Origin: CAZBWE01 sp964495465
Lineage (GTDB): Bacteria > Planctomycetota > Phycisphaerae > Sedimentisphaerales > Anaerobacaceae
Length of the DNA: 6,810 nt
Direction: 5' to 3'
Assembly (NCBI GenBank): GCA_964495465.1
Contig: CAZBWE010000112.1
Coordinates: forward strand, 1-6,810
Made by a program: the position numbers and the translations under genes. A model generated the notes under the pieces. That model had not been told where the DNA came from and made no database searches. It saw only the letters and a program-made list of their open reading frames with translations. How positions within the stretch are numbered: the stretch's first letter is position 1; each line of letters starts with the position of its first letter. Below are positions 1 to 5,699 of the stretch, in pieces.

Positions 1-30
1 TAACAATTTGTCCTGATTTTCCTTTTTCAT
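1..30 (-). CDS. Possible start of a third gene in the PadR operon (partial)
   Basis: An ATG lies 8 bases after the stop codon of the large HAAS-type protein and stays open to the window edge, reading MKKENQDKLL. The upstream ACAGG is a weak ribosome binding site, closer than usual to the ATG (3 bases). The short gap suggests co-transcription with the PadR/HAAS pair and perhaps translational coupling. Ten codons are too few to assign a family, so this is a tentative call resting on position and reading frame only. Confidence 0.35.
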   Translation of the reverse strand, partial: MKKENQDKLL

Positions 31-38
31 AAACCTGT

Positions 39-1718
39 CTATTGAACCACAGGCCAGAAAACCCAGTCGCCCTGCTCTTTAGTTCCCGCACTTTTAGTCC
101 TGCCATCGACTACTGCAACCGTTCCGCCGTCATCTTTGAAATTCAAACCAACGCTATAAAGTATAAAAGTATCATCGGTTTTTTTATAGCACATCGACTG
201 AGCACTGTATGGGTCCATCGGCAAACGCCTGAGATAAGCGCCGTCAACAAGCTCATCCAGATTTTGCGGATATCGGCCATTGTCCTGATGATACCTCAGT
301 AAGGCAACAACGGTTACAAGGGCTTCAATACCCGCCTTATTGCGATATGTCAATTCACCAACTCTGCCTATAGCAGGCATCAAGAGCATAATAGGCCAAT
401 ACCTGACTTTTTTAAGGCGCGGCCAACTGTCCAAACCCATTTCCAAATCGACATTTTCATTATGCAACTGCCAGGGTGTTTTATGCGCCCATTGCTGAGC
501 ATTACTATACAATTTTTCAAATTCGCGGCTCATATCATCCCTGTCAGCGCTGACCAGAGCCATACCTAACGACCGGCTGTAGTTGAGTAAATCGCTCTCG
601 AAATTCCAAAGCTCCAAATACGGGAAATGCCCGACCGCTCCGGGAATCATATGACCCGAGCCGGAGCCATTATCGGTATAACACCTCTGGAGAAAATCCA
701 GCGCTAAAAACCTTTCCGTTGTATAGTCCGCGATAAAGGTATCTTCGGCCATTAGTTTTTCGATGTCGGCCTGAAAGTTTCTCAGCAGCTCGCCGTTAAT
801 TTGTCGATTTTGCAGGATGGTGACGGCGGTTCCCGCTGATAATCCTTGTAAGGCCATACCTACAAGCTGTTCAATCAGGGACAGAGGACCTTTAAGATGC
901 CGGCCTGTGCAATAGCAGGTCAACAGGTCATCGAAAGCCGGCTCAATGTTACCATTAAAGGCGTCGAGCCTTGCCCGCCAGGATAATAGTCTCGCAATAT
1001 TCTTTATACCTTTCATCTCAGGAATTAAAATAACAATAACTATATCGTTCTCTGCCTGGCGGTGCCACCAGCAGTATGGCATCTCGGCGGCCTGTGTAAA
1101 AAAGGCGGCCGCATCGTTATTATCGCTAAGCCAATTCTTCGTCAGGGCAAGCTCTTCTTCGGTCAGCTCTGCGACCCAGCTTTTTCTCTGTATGACATCA
1201 AGCAAACTCTTTTCTATTCCTTTCTCATCCTCGACCAGAGGCGGCTCCTTATAAGCATCGATAGCTTTTTGGTAAAGAGGCGCTGCATTTTGGCTTTCAG
1301 CAACCTGCGCTCTGGCTATGCGGAGCGCTTCCTCGACATAATTAACCCTGATATTGGGTTTTCCGAGAGAGATATAAATGCAGTATAAAATAAGGCACAA
1401 AATCAAAACGCCGACAGCTTGAAAAGCTCTTGCAAATGCCGTTCGCCAGAGAGGCCGGCAGCGTTTTTTGGCCCGGCGGAGCAATACAGCAAGCAGCTTC
1501 ACATCGCCGAACTCGGCAATCAACTGCTGTGCCCTTTTTTCCTTCTCTTCGTCAGTTTTACAATCTCTCAACTCATCTTCGAAATGGGCTGTTAGTTCGG
1601 CCTGGACATCGGCCTGGACTTTTTTGCGATACCGCATCTTCCTGATAACAAGCTTTATGAATTCAACAGCACAGGCGGGAAGATTTTGTGATTCCATATC
1701 TTTATATTTCTTTGCCAT
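39..1718 (-). CDS. HAAS-type membrane protein with pseudopilin-like C-terminal domain
   Basis: A 559-residue protein. Residues about 16-85 form a charged helical domain (motif AELTAHFEDELRD, then AEFGD) of the kind found in HAAS/DUF1700 proteins, which are usually encoded next to PadR regulators. A basic stretch (RRAKKRCRPLWR) precedes one membrane segment at about 99-117, so the first domain should be cytoplasmic and the remaining 440 residues outside the membrane. Residues about 454-559 resemble the C-terminal part of GspG-type pseudopilins: a helix, then DNGRYPQNLDEL, LPMDP, ILYSVG and DDGG, but without the N-terminal prepilin leader. The middle (130-450) is not recognised. The start has AGAGGT six bases upstream. 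PadR lies 63 bp upstream on the same strand, so an operon is likely. By analogy with PadR/HAAS pairs, it may sense an envelope signal and modulate PadR; this role is inferred. Confidence 0.85.
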   Translation of the reverse strand: MAKKYKDMESQNLPACAVEFIKLVIRKMRYRKKVQADVQAELTAHFEDELRDCKTDEEKEKRAQQLIAEFGDVKLLAVLLRRAKKRCRPLWRTAFARAFQAVGVLILCLILYCIYISLGKPNIRVNYVEEALRIARAQVAESQNAAPLYQKAIDAYKEPPLVEDEKGIEKSLLDVIQRKSWVAELTEEELALTKNWLSDNNDAAAFFTQAAEMPYCWWHRQAENDIVIVILIPEMKGIKNIARLLSWRARLDAFNGNIEPAFDDLLTCYCTGRHLKGPLSLIEQLVGMALQGLSAGTAVTILQNRQINGELLRNFQADIEKLMAEDTFIADYTTERFLALDFLQRCYTDNGSGSGHMIPGAVGHFPYLELWNFESDLLNYSRSLGMALVSADRDDMSREFEKLYSNAQQWAHKTPWQLHNENVDLEMGLDSWPRLKKVRYWPIMLLMPAIGRVGELTYRNKAGIEALVTVVALLRYHQDNGRYPQNLDELVDGAYLRRLPMDPYSAQSMCYKKTDDTFILYSVGLNFKDDGGTVAVVDGRTKSAGTKEQGDWVFWPVVQ

Positions 1719-1781
1719 AATGACCTCTTATTCCGGATTGCGTAACTTTGACCTCCGGTAAAACCAGGGGCTAAATACAGG

Positions 1782-2123
1782 TTAAGCCGGTAGAAGCGTT
1801 CCGCCGAAGACAAGGTCCAGGCCGGCTGTCAGCTCTTTAAGCTGGGCCTTTTGCTTTACAAGCTCATCTTTGCCTTTGCTGGTGATTGAATAATATCGCC
1901 TTTTTCTGCTGGACTGGTTCTTCTCCCATTTGCCTCTGACGAGCTTGCGGGCTTCCAGGTTATACAGCAGCGGGTACAAGGTGCCTTTGCCGAGCGTCAG
2001 GATGTCACCGCTTCGCTGCTCGATGGCCTGGCTCAGCTCATAACCATACATCTGGCCGCGGGAGAGAATCTCCAGCACCACCACCGGAGCAATACCTTTT
2101 AATAACTGACTTTCAAATTTCAT
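1782..2123 (-). CDS. PadR family transcriptional regulator
   Basis: A 113-residue winged-helix DNA-binding protein of the short PadR class, which act as dimeric repressors. The family signature is clear: LEILSRGQMYGYEL in the first helices (17-30), GKGTLYPLLYNLE as the recognition-helix region (46-58), and RRYYSITSKGKDEL (75-88) in the wing and following strand/helix. A short C-terminal helix (90-105) would form the dimer interface. The ATG has a strong AGGAGA site seven bases upstream. It is the first gene of an operon with the HAAS-type membrane protein, the usual partner of such regulators. Its promoter contains a palindrome fitting PadR-type operators, so it probably represses its own operon. 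The inducing signal is unknown. Confidence 0.94.
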   Translation of the reverse strand: MKFESQLLKGIAPVVVLEILSRGQMYGYELSQAIEQRSGDILTLGKGTLYPLLYNLEARKLVRGKWEKNQSSRKRRYYSITSKGKDELVKQKAQLKELTAGLDLVFGGTLLPA

Positions 2124-2231
2124 AAAAATCTCCTATTTTATTTTATTTACTGATTTAGCTACCGCCGCTTTGTATCGCAGATTACGTTAATTTCATTTTT
2201 AACCACGGCTTTAATATTATCTTGTTTTACT

Positions 2232-2250
2232 TATTATGTAATACATACTA
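2232..2250. promoter_or_regulatory. Probable PadR operator (19-bp palindrome)
   Basis: TATTATGTAATACATACTA is a palindrome around A2241 with one mismatched pair (2234/2248); the inner 13 bases, TATGTAATACATA, are perfect. PadR repressors commonly bind ATGT/ACAT-type inverted repeats. The site covers the -10 box and much of the spacer of the PadR promoter, a position where bound protein would block RNA polymerase. That it is the binding site of the adjacent PadR is inferred. Confidence 0.7.
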
Positions 2251-2261
2251 TGCAATGTCAA
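2233..2261 (-). promoter_or_regulatory. Sigma-70 type promoter of the PadR operon
   Basis: On the minus strand TTGACA (2256-2261) is a perfect -35 box. After exactly 17 bases follows CATAAT (2233-2238), which matches the -10 consensus at five of six positions. It reads toward the PadR start, leaving a leader of roughly 100 bases, and is the best promoter match seen in the window. Assigned from sequence only. Confidence 0.8.
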
Positions 2262-2292
2262 GTAAAAAATCAAAAAAATTAAAAAATTTTTA

Positions 2293-2312
2293 GACACAGT
2301 TTGACACAGTTT
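2293..2312. repeat. Tandem 10-bp repeat GACACAGTTT
   Basis: Two exact copies of GACACAGTTT lie head to tail (2293-2302 and 2303-2312), about 32 bp upstream of the -35 box of the PadR promoter. The period of one helical turn would place both copies on the same DNA face, so an activator or second regulator site is possible. Two copies of a 10-mer may also be chance or a small slippage event. Confidence 0.5.
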
Positions 2313-2420
2313 CGCGGATTCTCAGTAAAAATAGTGGATTTAGAACCAAAAAATTCCGGCTTGCCTTTGGCGAGAATCGAGCGGATAGGAAGATAAAGCA
2401 TTCCTCACATAGGCAGCTTA

Positions 2421-2780
2421 TCATTCTTCCGTCTTGTGTTTATACTGCAGGGTGCGGCTATAGAAATTTCTTCCCCAGCCGGTCAGCTTTCCGCCCTCAA
2501 AAACCACCGGGGTATAATCTGAGTCCCGCATTATACTATCATTAATAATCAGGCCCTCGGTCAAATAAAACCAGGCCTCAACAGTTCTGTCGCCGAGCAG
2601 ATGCGTTTTTTTCTTTTTCGGCTCGCCCATAGCCAAGAGGACTTCGTCCTGTGTCATTCCCATGTCCAGACTAAGAAGCGTCTTTACGTTTTGTTCGGCC
2701 TGCGCCTGCGTTTTTCCGGTAGAACCTCCGCATCCAACGAAGAATATTACTGCTAATAATGTTACTGCTGTCTTTACCAT
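2421..2780 (-). CDS. Small BamE/SmpA-like lipoprotein
   Basis: A 119-residue predicted lipoprotein. The N-terminus is a short signal peptide (VKTAVTLLAVIFF) ending in FVGC, so lipidation at Cys17 is expected. After a polar linker, residues 36-105 have the pattern of the SmpA/OmlA/BamE fold: a helix-turn GMTQDEVLLAMGEP (41-54), a strand with EAWFYL (68-73), then PVVFEGGKLTGWG (91-103), where BamE-like proteins carry the F-x-x-G-x-L-x-G-W strand. The family is structural and found in many envelope proteins, so the BAM complex role itself is not implied. An AAAGGAG site sits seven bases before the ATG. The gene appears monocistronic; a possible TTGTTA/TTATAT promoter at 2802-2830 is weak. Confidence 0.85.
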   Translation of the reverse strand: MVKTAVTLLAVIFFVGCGGSTGKTQAQAEQNVKTLLSLDMGMTQDEVLLAMGEPKKKKTHLLGDRTVEAWFYLTEGLIINDSIMRDSDYTPVVFEGGKLTGWGRNFYSRTLQYKHKTEE

Positions 2781-2834
2781 AACGAGCTCCTTTATACCCT
2801 GATATAAATTCTATCGCACCATTTTAACAATTAT

Positions 2835-2865
2835 CCTGCGGCCTTCAATCAAAAGGTTCCGCAGG
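2835..2865. other. Strong hairpin after the symporter remnant
   Basis: CCTGCGG (2835-2841) pairs with CCGCAGG (2859-2865), continued inward by CCTT/AAGG with a two-base bulge, giving an 11-bp stem and a 7-base loop. It lies 12 bases beyond the stop codon of the minus-strand symporter remnant, where a 3' terminator hairpin would sit, but no T-run follows on that strand. On the plus strand only a short TTTT follows. It may be the surviving terminator of the lost symporter gene. Confidence 0.45.
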
Positions 2866-2877
2866 GCGCTTTTAATG

Positions 2878-3069
2878 TTATGGATGTTTTCCGCCTGCAA
2901 TGTCAGCGATGACCTCATCGAACTGCTCTAATACCCTTTTATCTTTCTGGATGAAATTCAAGTTAATCAGAAAAATCGTCAGGCAGTTGGACACAAAGCC
3001 GGGGACGATTTCATACATATATTCGCTCAGGCCGACATTTTTCCATAATACTATAACCACCGTTCCGAC
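2878..3069 (-). pseudogene. Na+/solute (proline-type) symporter, C-terminal remnant
   Basis: On the minus strand the last 63 codons of an open frame (from about 3069 to the stop at 2878) look like the C-terminus of a PutP-type sodium:solute symporter. GTVVIVLWKNVG corresponds to the final loop and helix start, YEIVPGF is the hallmark found in PutP as YEIIPGF, the hydrophobic stretch CLTIFLINLNF is the last membrane helix, and VLEQFDEV is the cytoplasmic tail. About 430 residues of a normal symporter are missing, and no ribosome binding site fits. The frame continues to 3162, but residues before GTVV are only the antisense of the dockerin fragment. The recognition is from memory of the family, not a search. 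Confidence 0.65.
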
Positions 3070-3075
3070 CGGCCC

Positions 3076-3180
3076 GTTGCAGGCGATTTGAACGGCGATT
3101 GCTACGTTGAATTTCTGGATTTTGCCATTATTGCCGGGCACCGGCTCGATTGCGGCAACCATTTTGACCCGGCATGTGAT
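3076..3180 (+). pseudogene. Dockerin-like calcium-binding repeat, truncated remnant
   Basis: The plus strand reads VAGDLNGDCYVEFLDFAII, then AGHRLDCG and DPAC, closely matching the C-terminal dockerin-type repeat that ends many secreted Phycisphaerae proteins (typically D-L-N-x-D-x-x-V-x-x-x-D-F-A-x-x-A-x-x-W-L-x-C). The EF-hand ligands are in place: D, N and D at loop positions 1, 3 and 5 and D at position 12 (3085-3120). The usual Trp before Leu is Arg. An in-frame stop at 3046 and no start codon or ribosome site upstream show it is 5'-truncated. Beyond 3180 the frame runs to TAA at 3301, but the residues no longer resemble the family, so the natural stop has probably been lost too. Confidence 0.65.
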
Positions 3181-3325
3181 TTAGAGCAGGTCGTTTTAGT
3201 TCATTTTTTTATTATTTTATCACCGATAACATGTACCCGTAAATTAAGCGGTGGCCATTATAAGCCGATAAAACAAGTGCGCCGACAGTCCGTATGTCCG
3301 TAATAGACCGAATAAGGTAGAAAAG

Positions 3326-3775
3326 ATGAAAAAGGGATTTTCGCTTGTTGAGCTGATGATAGTGGTAGCTGTTCTGGGTATTCTGGCGGCTATTGTTGTG
3401 CCGCAGTTTCAGTCCCAGGCCACCCAGGCCAAGGAATCTGCCGCCAAGAGTAACCTACGAACACTCAGAGGTGCAATAGAACTTTACACCACCCAACACA
3501 GCGGCATTCCGCCCGGCTACCCAAATAACAATCCAACAGAATCACCCTCTATGGATTCATTCACGACTCAAATGATAACAAACGGTCGTTACCTTGCGAG
3601 TATTCCTGAAAATCCCTTCAATAACAAAAAACTAATGAAGGTATTAGCAAACAGCGAATCTTTTCCGGCAGAGGCAACAGGCGACTTTGGCTGGATATAC
3701 CAGCCGGCGACAAAAACAATCCGGCTCGACCGGACCGGCACTGATAAAGACGGCATCCGCTACTATGACTATTAG
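3326..3775 (+). CDS. Type IV / type II secretion prepilin-like protein
   Basis: A 149-residue protein with a textbook class-III prepilin leader: MKKG, then FSLVELMIVVAVLGILAAIVVPQF. Cleavage is expected after Gly4, leaving N-methyl-Phe and Glu at mature position 5; the hydrophobic helix spans residues 5-25. The soluble part has a helical spine (QSQATQAKESAAKSNLRTLRGAIELYTTQHSG) and a short C-terminal region with YLASIPENPFN (89-99) and FGWIYQP (121-127), as in planctomycete GspG-like prepilins of unknown partner. AAGG sits eight bases before the ATG. No secretion ATPase, platform protein or peptidase is encoded nearby, so this is an orphan pilin needing machinery encoded elsewhere. It lies among gene remnants but shows no frameshift or internal stop. 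Confidence 0.92.
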   Translation: MKKGFSLVELMIVVAVLGILAAIVVPQFQSQATQAKESAAKSNLRTLRGAIELYTTQHSGIPPGYPNNNPTESPSMDSFTTQMITNGRYLASIPENPFNNKKLMKVLANSESFPAEATGDFGWIYQPATKTIRLDRTGTDKDGIRYYDY

Positions 3776-3831
3776 CGCGACCTTGAGCAATTAATAACAC
3801 CGTCCAATCAATATTCCAGTTCCTTAATCTG

Positions 3832-3945
3832 TTATTTTCTGCGCCGAAGCAACAGACCTCCAAAACCGAGCAGCAACACCGTAACCGGCTTAGGAATATG
3901 TTCGCCGATGATAGGTCCGCTGAATACACGGCTGTTAGTGCTTTT
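3832..3945 (-). pseudogene. PEP-CTERM sorting tail, C-terminal remnant
   Basis: On the minus strand a 38-codon open stretch ends in SGPIIGEHIPKP, VTVLLLGFGGLLL and RRRK, followed by TAA (3832-3834). This is the layout of a PEP-CTERM exosortase signal: short motif, hydrophobic segment and Arg-rich end. The motif reads P-K-P instead of P-E-P; one G-to-A change (GAG to AAG) explains it. The frame is closed by a TGA at 3946-3948 upstream, so the exported protein body is gone. The PEP-CTERM glutamate is strongly conserved, so even an intact tail would probably be a poor exosortase substrate. Confidence 0.7.
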
Positions 3946-4248
3946 TCATTTCATTTCCGCAGGATGTTTAGTGCTAAAGTTATGCTTGAAAAGAGATACA
4001 GCCCTCATGATATTGCGGGCAGATTACAAATTTATGGTAATCAAGACGGCTTTTTGCGATGCCTGGCAAGATTAGTTTGACGCAGATTGGCGCAATCCTG
4101 CAAAAATTAGCAGCCATTGATTACGCAATCAAGATCGGCCAAAACAAGAACCGAAGTGGCAATAAAACAGCCGGTTCTCGAAATGTCCTGCCTTGAAAAG
4201 AACTAAAAATATCTTCCCATAAAGATAAAAAGACGAAAATAAATTATT

Positions 4249-4291
4249 AAGTATTATAAAAATGGTGTATAATCAATGAAGTATTATAAAA
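4249..4291. repeat. Pair of 13-bp direct repeats, 30-bp period
   Basis: AAGTATTATAAAA occurs at 4249-4261 and again, identically, at 4279-4291. The spacing of 30 bp is close to three helical turns. A TATAAT (4268-4273) lies in between. The arrangement would suit cooperative binding of a regulator at the promoter of the small-protein/methyltransferase operon, 110-150 bp ahead of its start codon. A+T richness raises the odds of chance repetition, but 13 identical bases in order are notable. Confidence 0.6.
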
Positions 4292-4312
4292 GTTTAAAAA
4301 ATGTCCATCGTA

Positions 4313-4334
4313 CCCATTTGTTTTTTTGAGTGGG
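4313..4334 (+). other. Leader hairpin with T-rich loop
   Basis: CCCATTT (4313-4319) pairs with GAGTGGG (4328-4334), including two G-T pairs, around an 8-base loop GTTTTTTT. It would fold in the leader RNA about 65 bases before the start codon of the small membrane protein. A poly-U loop is unusual and could be a protein-binding or pairing site, but no known riboswitch class was recognised. Confidence 0.4.
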
Positions 4335-4398
4335 CGGTAAATAAACCTCAAAGTTTCCGAGCTGAAAGATATGGCTTTTTTCTAAACAGGATAAGACA

Positions 4399-4611
4399 AT
4401 GACAGATATGGTTGTTGAAAACGACTTTCCAATTTTTATAAGAGAAGGCTTTCTAACCGGCAAAAGCCCACATAAGCTGAACACTCAAAGGAGACAATTC
4501 TTTTATGGTCTATCAAGGGGCTTACTGGTCATCTTTATGTTTCTATTAGGCATTGGTCCACAAATCCACATCTTTAGTTACAGAAAATATACGCCTTTCG
4601 AGGGTAATTAA
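4399..4611 (+). CDS. Small membrane protein of unknown function, coupled to methyltransferase
   Basis: A 70-residue protein with a polar N-terminal half, a twin-arginine-containing stretch TQRRQFFYGLSRG (29-41), one hydrophobic segment LLVIFMFLLGIG (42-53), and a short polar tail ending YTPFEGN. The RR followed by aromatic and hydrophobic residues is reminiscent of a Tat signal, but the RR is 30 residues in and almost nothing follows the helix, so a membrane-anchored small protein is likelier. AGGA lies seven bases before the ATG. Its TAA is followed immediately by the ATG of the methyltransferase, whose ribosome site lies inside this gene; this supports real translation and coupling. No family was recognised. 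Confidence 0.7.
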   Translation: MTDMVVENDFPIFIREGFLTGKSPHKLNTQRRQFFYGLSRGLLVIFMFLLGIGPQIHIFSYRKYTPFEGN

Positions 4612-5511
4612 ATGACTAAAAGCAAACAAGCGGTTTCCCGTAATATCGGCCTGGAAGTCGGTGCAATATGTAGCAAGTATTTCCTCAAATCACAATATCT
4701 GCATTACGGATATTGGACGGACGACCTTGAAATAGACATAGCTAATTTACCTGCTGCTCTGGAAAATTACACTAACTTCCTGGTTTCGCATATTCCGGAT
4801 GGGATAAGAACAATTCTTGATGTTGGATGCGGTCTCGGAGGAGTGGCCAAGAAGTTGGTTCAAATGGGTTATCAGGTGGACTGTGTCTCTCCCAACACGT
4901 TTTTCAGTGAGCAGACACGTGAATTCTTGGAGGATAAAAGCCATGTTTTCGAATGCCTCTATGAAGAGCTGCAAACAGAAAATCGATATGACCTGATATT
5001 ATTCAGTGAGAGCTTTCAATATATTGCTATTGAAGGGGCAATTAAAAAGTCACTCGGCCTTTTAAATAGCCAGGGATACCTGCTAATCTGCGATTTCTTC
5101 AAAAAAAATGCAGAAGGCAAGGGGCCTCTATCGGGAGGACATCCATTAAATAAATTTTACGCCGTCATTTCCAAATATCCCTTTGCACTTGTAAAAGACC
5201 TGGATATCACCGATGCAACAATGCCAACATTAGACATTGCGAATGATATAACCCAAAAAGTTATTGTGCCATCTATAAACCTTGGGCAACAGCTATTAGA
5301 AAACAGATACCCATTGGCGTCAAAATGTATAAAACGGCTGTACAGAAAAAAATTACAAAAGATTAACAAAAAGTATTTTAGCGGAGACAGGACCGGCGAA
5401 AACTTCAGGAAATTCAAGTCGTATCGGCTTATTCTTTATAAAATCACAGATACGCAAAAGACTTTGCAACCCGACCTTGTAGATGCTTTTCCGAAAGCTG
5501 ATGAATTGTAG
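4612..5511 (+). CDS. Class I SAM-dependent methyltransferase
   Basis: A 299-residue Rossmann-fold methyltransferase. Motif I, the S-adenosylmethionine-binding loop, is TILDVGCGLGG (67-77). The end of strand 2 is YQVDCVSPN (87-95), strand 4 and the following loop are YDLILFSESFQYI (126-138), and strand 5 is GYLLICDFF (155-163). The N-terminal YLHYGYW (29-35) is a motif shared with small-molecule C-, N- and O-methyltransferases of the Methyltransf_11/25 type. The tail (220-278) is helical and very Lys/Arg-rich (CIKRLYRKKLQKINKKYF), ending with the closing strand YRLILYKI. It may contact membranes or an anionic partner. GAGGG lies seven bases before the ATG, and the gene follows the 70-residue membrane protein without a gap. 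The substrate cannot be told from the sequence; a lipid or natural-product intermediate is a guess. Confidence 0.93.
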   Translation: MTKSKQAVSRNIGLEVGAICSKYFLKSQYLHYGYWTDDLEIDIANLPAALENYTNFLVSHIPDGIRTILDVGCGLGGVAKKLVQMGYQVDCVSPNTFFSEQTREFLEDKSHVFECLYEELQTENRYDLILFSESFQYIAIEGAIKKSLGLLNSQGYLLICDFFKKNAEGKGPLSGGHPLNKFYAVISKYPFALVKDLDITDATMPTLDIANDITQKVIVPSINLGQQLLENRYPLASKCIKRLYRKKLQKINKKYFSGDRTGENFRKFKSYRLILYKITDTQKTLQPDLVDAFPKADEL

Positions 5512-5541
5512 TCCTACGGGAAAAAATGAGTCACTGCTTTC

Positions 5542-5563
5542 AAGTTGTTGTTACAAACTTTTT
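5542..5563 (+). terminator. Weak intrinsic terminator after the methyltransferase
   Basis: AAGTTGT (5542-5548) pairs with AC and AACTT (5553-5560) around a 4-base loop with one bulged A, and a run of five T (5559-5563) overlaps the foot. It lies 30 bases beyond the methyltransferase stop. The stem is A+T rich and would be weak, so this is tentative. Confidence 0.35.
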
Positions 5564-5676
5564 AGACAAGGAACAATCTCCACAGCCCTTAATTTTATTT
5601 CTGCCAAAGCAGTGTTCCAGTCCTTCAGCGGTAAAAATAGTTGTTTAATTTTCTAAAAGTTTATCCCAAATACCAC

Positions 5677-5698
5677 AGAAACGGAGAGGGCGGGATTC
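5677..5698 (-). repeat. Orphan copy of the tRNA-Ser 3' end (att-like)
   Basis: These 22 bases are identical to 5909-5930, which cover the 3' half of the T-arm, the acceptor 3' strand, the discriminator base and five flanking bases of the tRNA-Ser gene. The match breaks on both sides. Copies of exactly this part of a tRNA gene, in direct orientation, are what tRNA-targeting integrases leave at the far end of an insertion. No other part of a tRNA precedes it, so it is not a second tRNA gene. Confidence 0.8.
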
Positions 5699-5699
5699 C

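Larger units (their letters stand above)
2124..2420. other. Intergenic region upstream of the PadR operon
   Basis: About 300 bp with no gene. The left half is very A+T rich and carries the PadR promoter, operator and the 10-bp tandem repeat. The right half (2313-2420) lies downstream of the lipoprotein gene; GATTCTC (2317-2323) recurs inverted as GAGAATC near 2371-2377, but no convincing terminator with a T-run is visible. Confidence 0.6.
3946..4398. other. Gene-free stretch with decaying sequence and operon leader
   Basis: About 450 bp without a supportable gene. The first half (3946-4200) carries only short open frames in all six phases and is probably eroded coding DNA like its left neighbour. 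The second half turns sharply A+T rich, carries two 13-bp direct repeats, a TATAAT at 4268-4273 without a matching -35 box, and a hairpin at 4313-4334, and then leads into the small membrane protein gene. It is presumably the promoter and leader of the methyltransferase operon. Confidence 0.55.

Noticed and set aside
946..1761. Several plus-strand open frames of 70-108 codons
   Set aside because: All lie antisense to the 559-residue HAAS-type gene, have no ribosome sites and show no family features.
2878..3162. The whole 94-codon minus-strand frame as an intact small gene
   Set aside because: Its first 30 codons are the antisense of the dockerin fragment, it lacks a ribosome site, and only the last 63 codons resemble a symporter tail.
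3618..3929. Minus-strand frame of 103 codons overlapping the prepilin 3' end
   Set aside because: It is antisense to the prepilin and out of frame with the PEP-CTERM tail, with Cys/Leu/Ser-rich shadow composition.
3898..4080. Plus-strand 60-codon frame with YSPHDIAGRLQ, faintly like the IS30 transposase motif
   Set aside because: Only a few residues fit, its start overlaps the PEP-CTERM remnant on the other strand, and there are no inverted repeats or further transposase motifs. A profile search of 3946-4080 would settle it.
4292..4398. Possible riboswitch in the leader of the methyltransferase operon
   Set aside because: Compared from memory with c-di-GMP, SAM and preQ1 classes; none of their conserved cores is present. 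Only a simple hairpin can be supported.
4284..4484. Minus-strand 66-codon frame
   Set aside because: It is antisense to the small membrane protein and its leader, with no ribosome site or recognisable feature.
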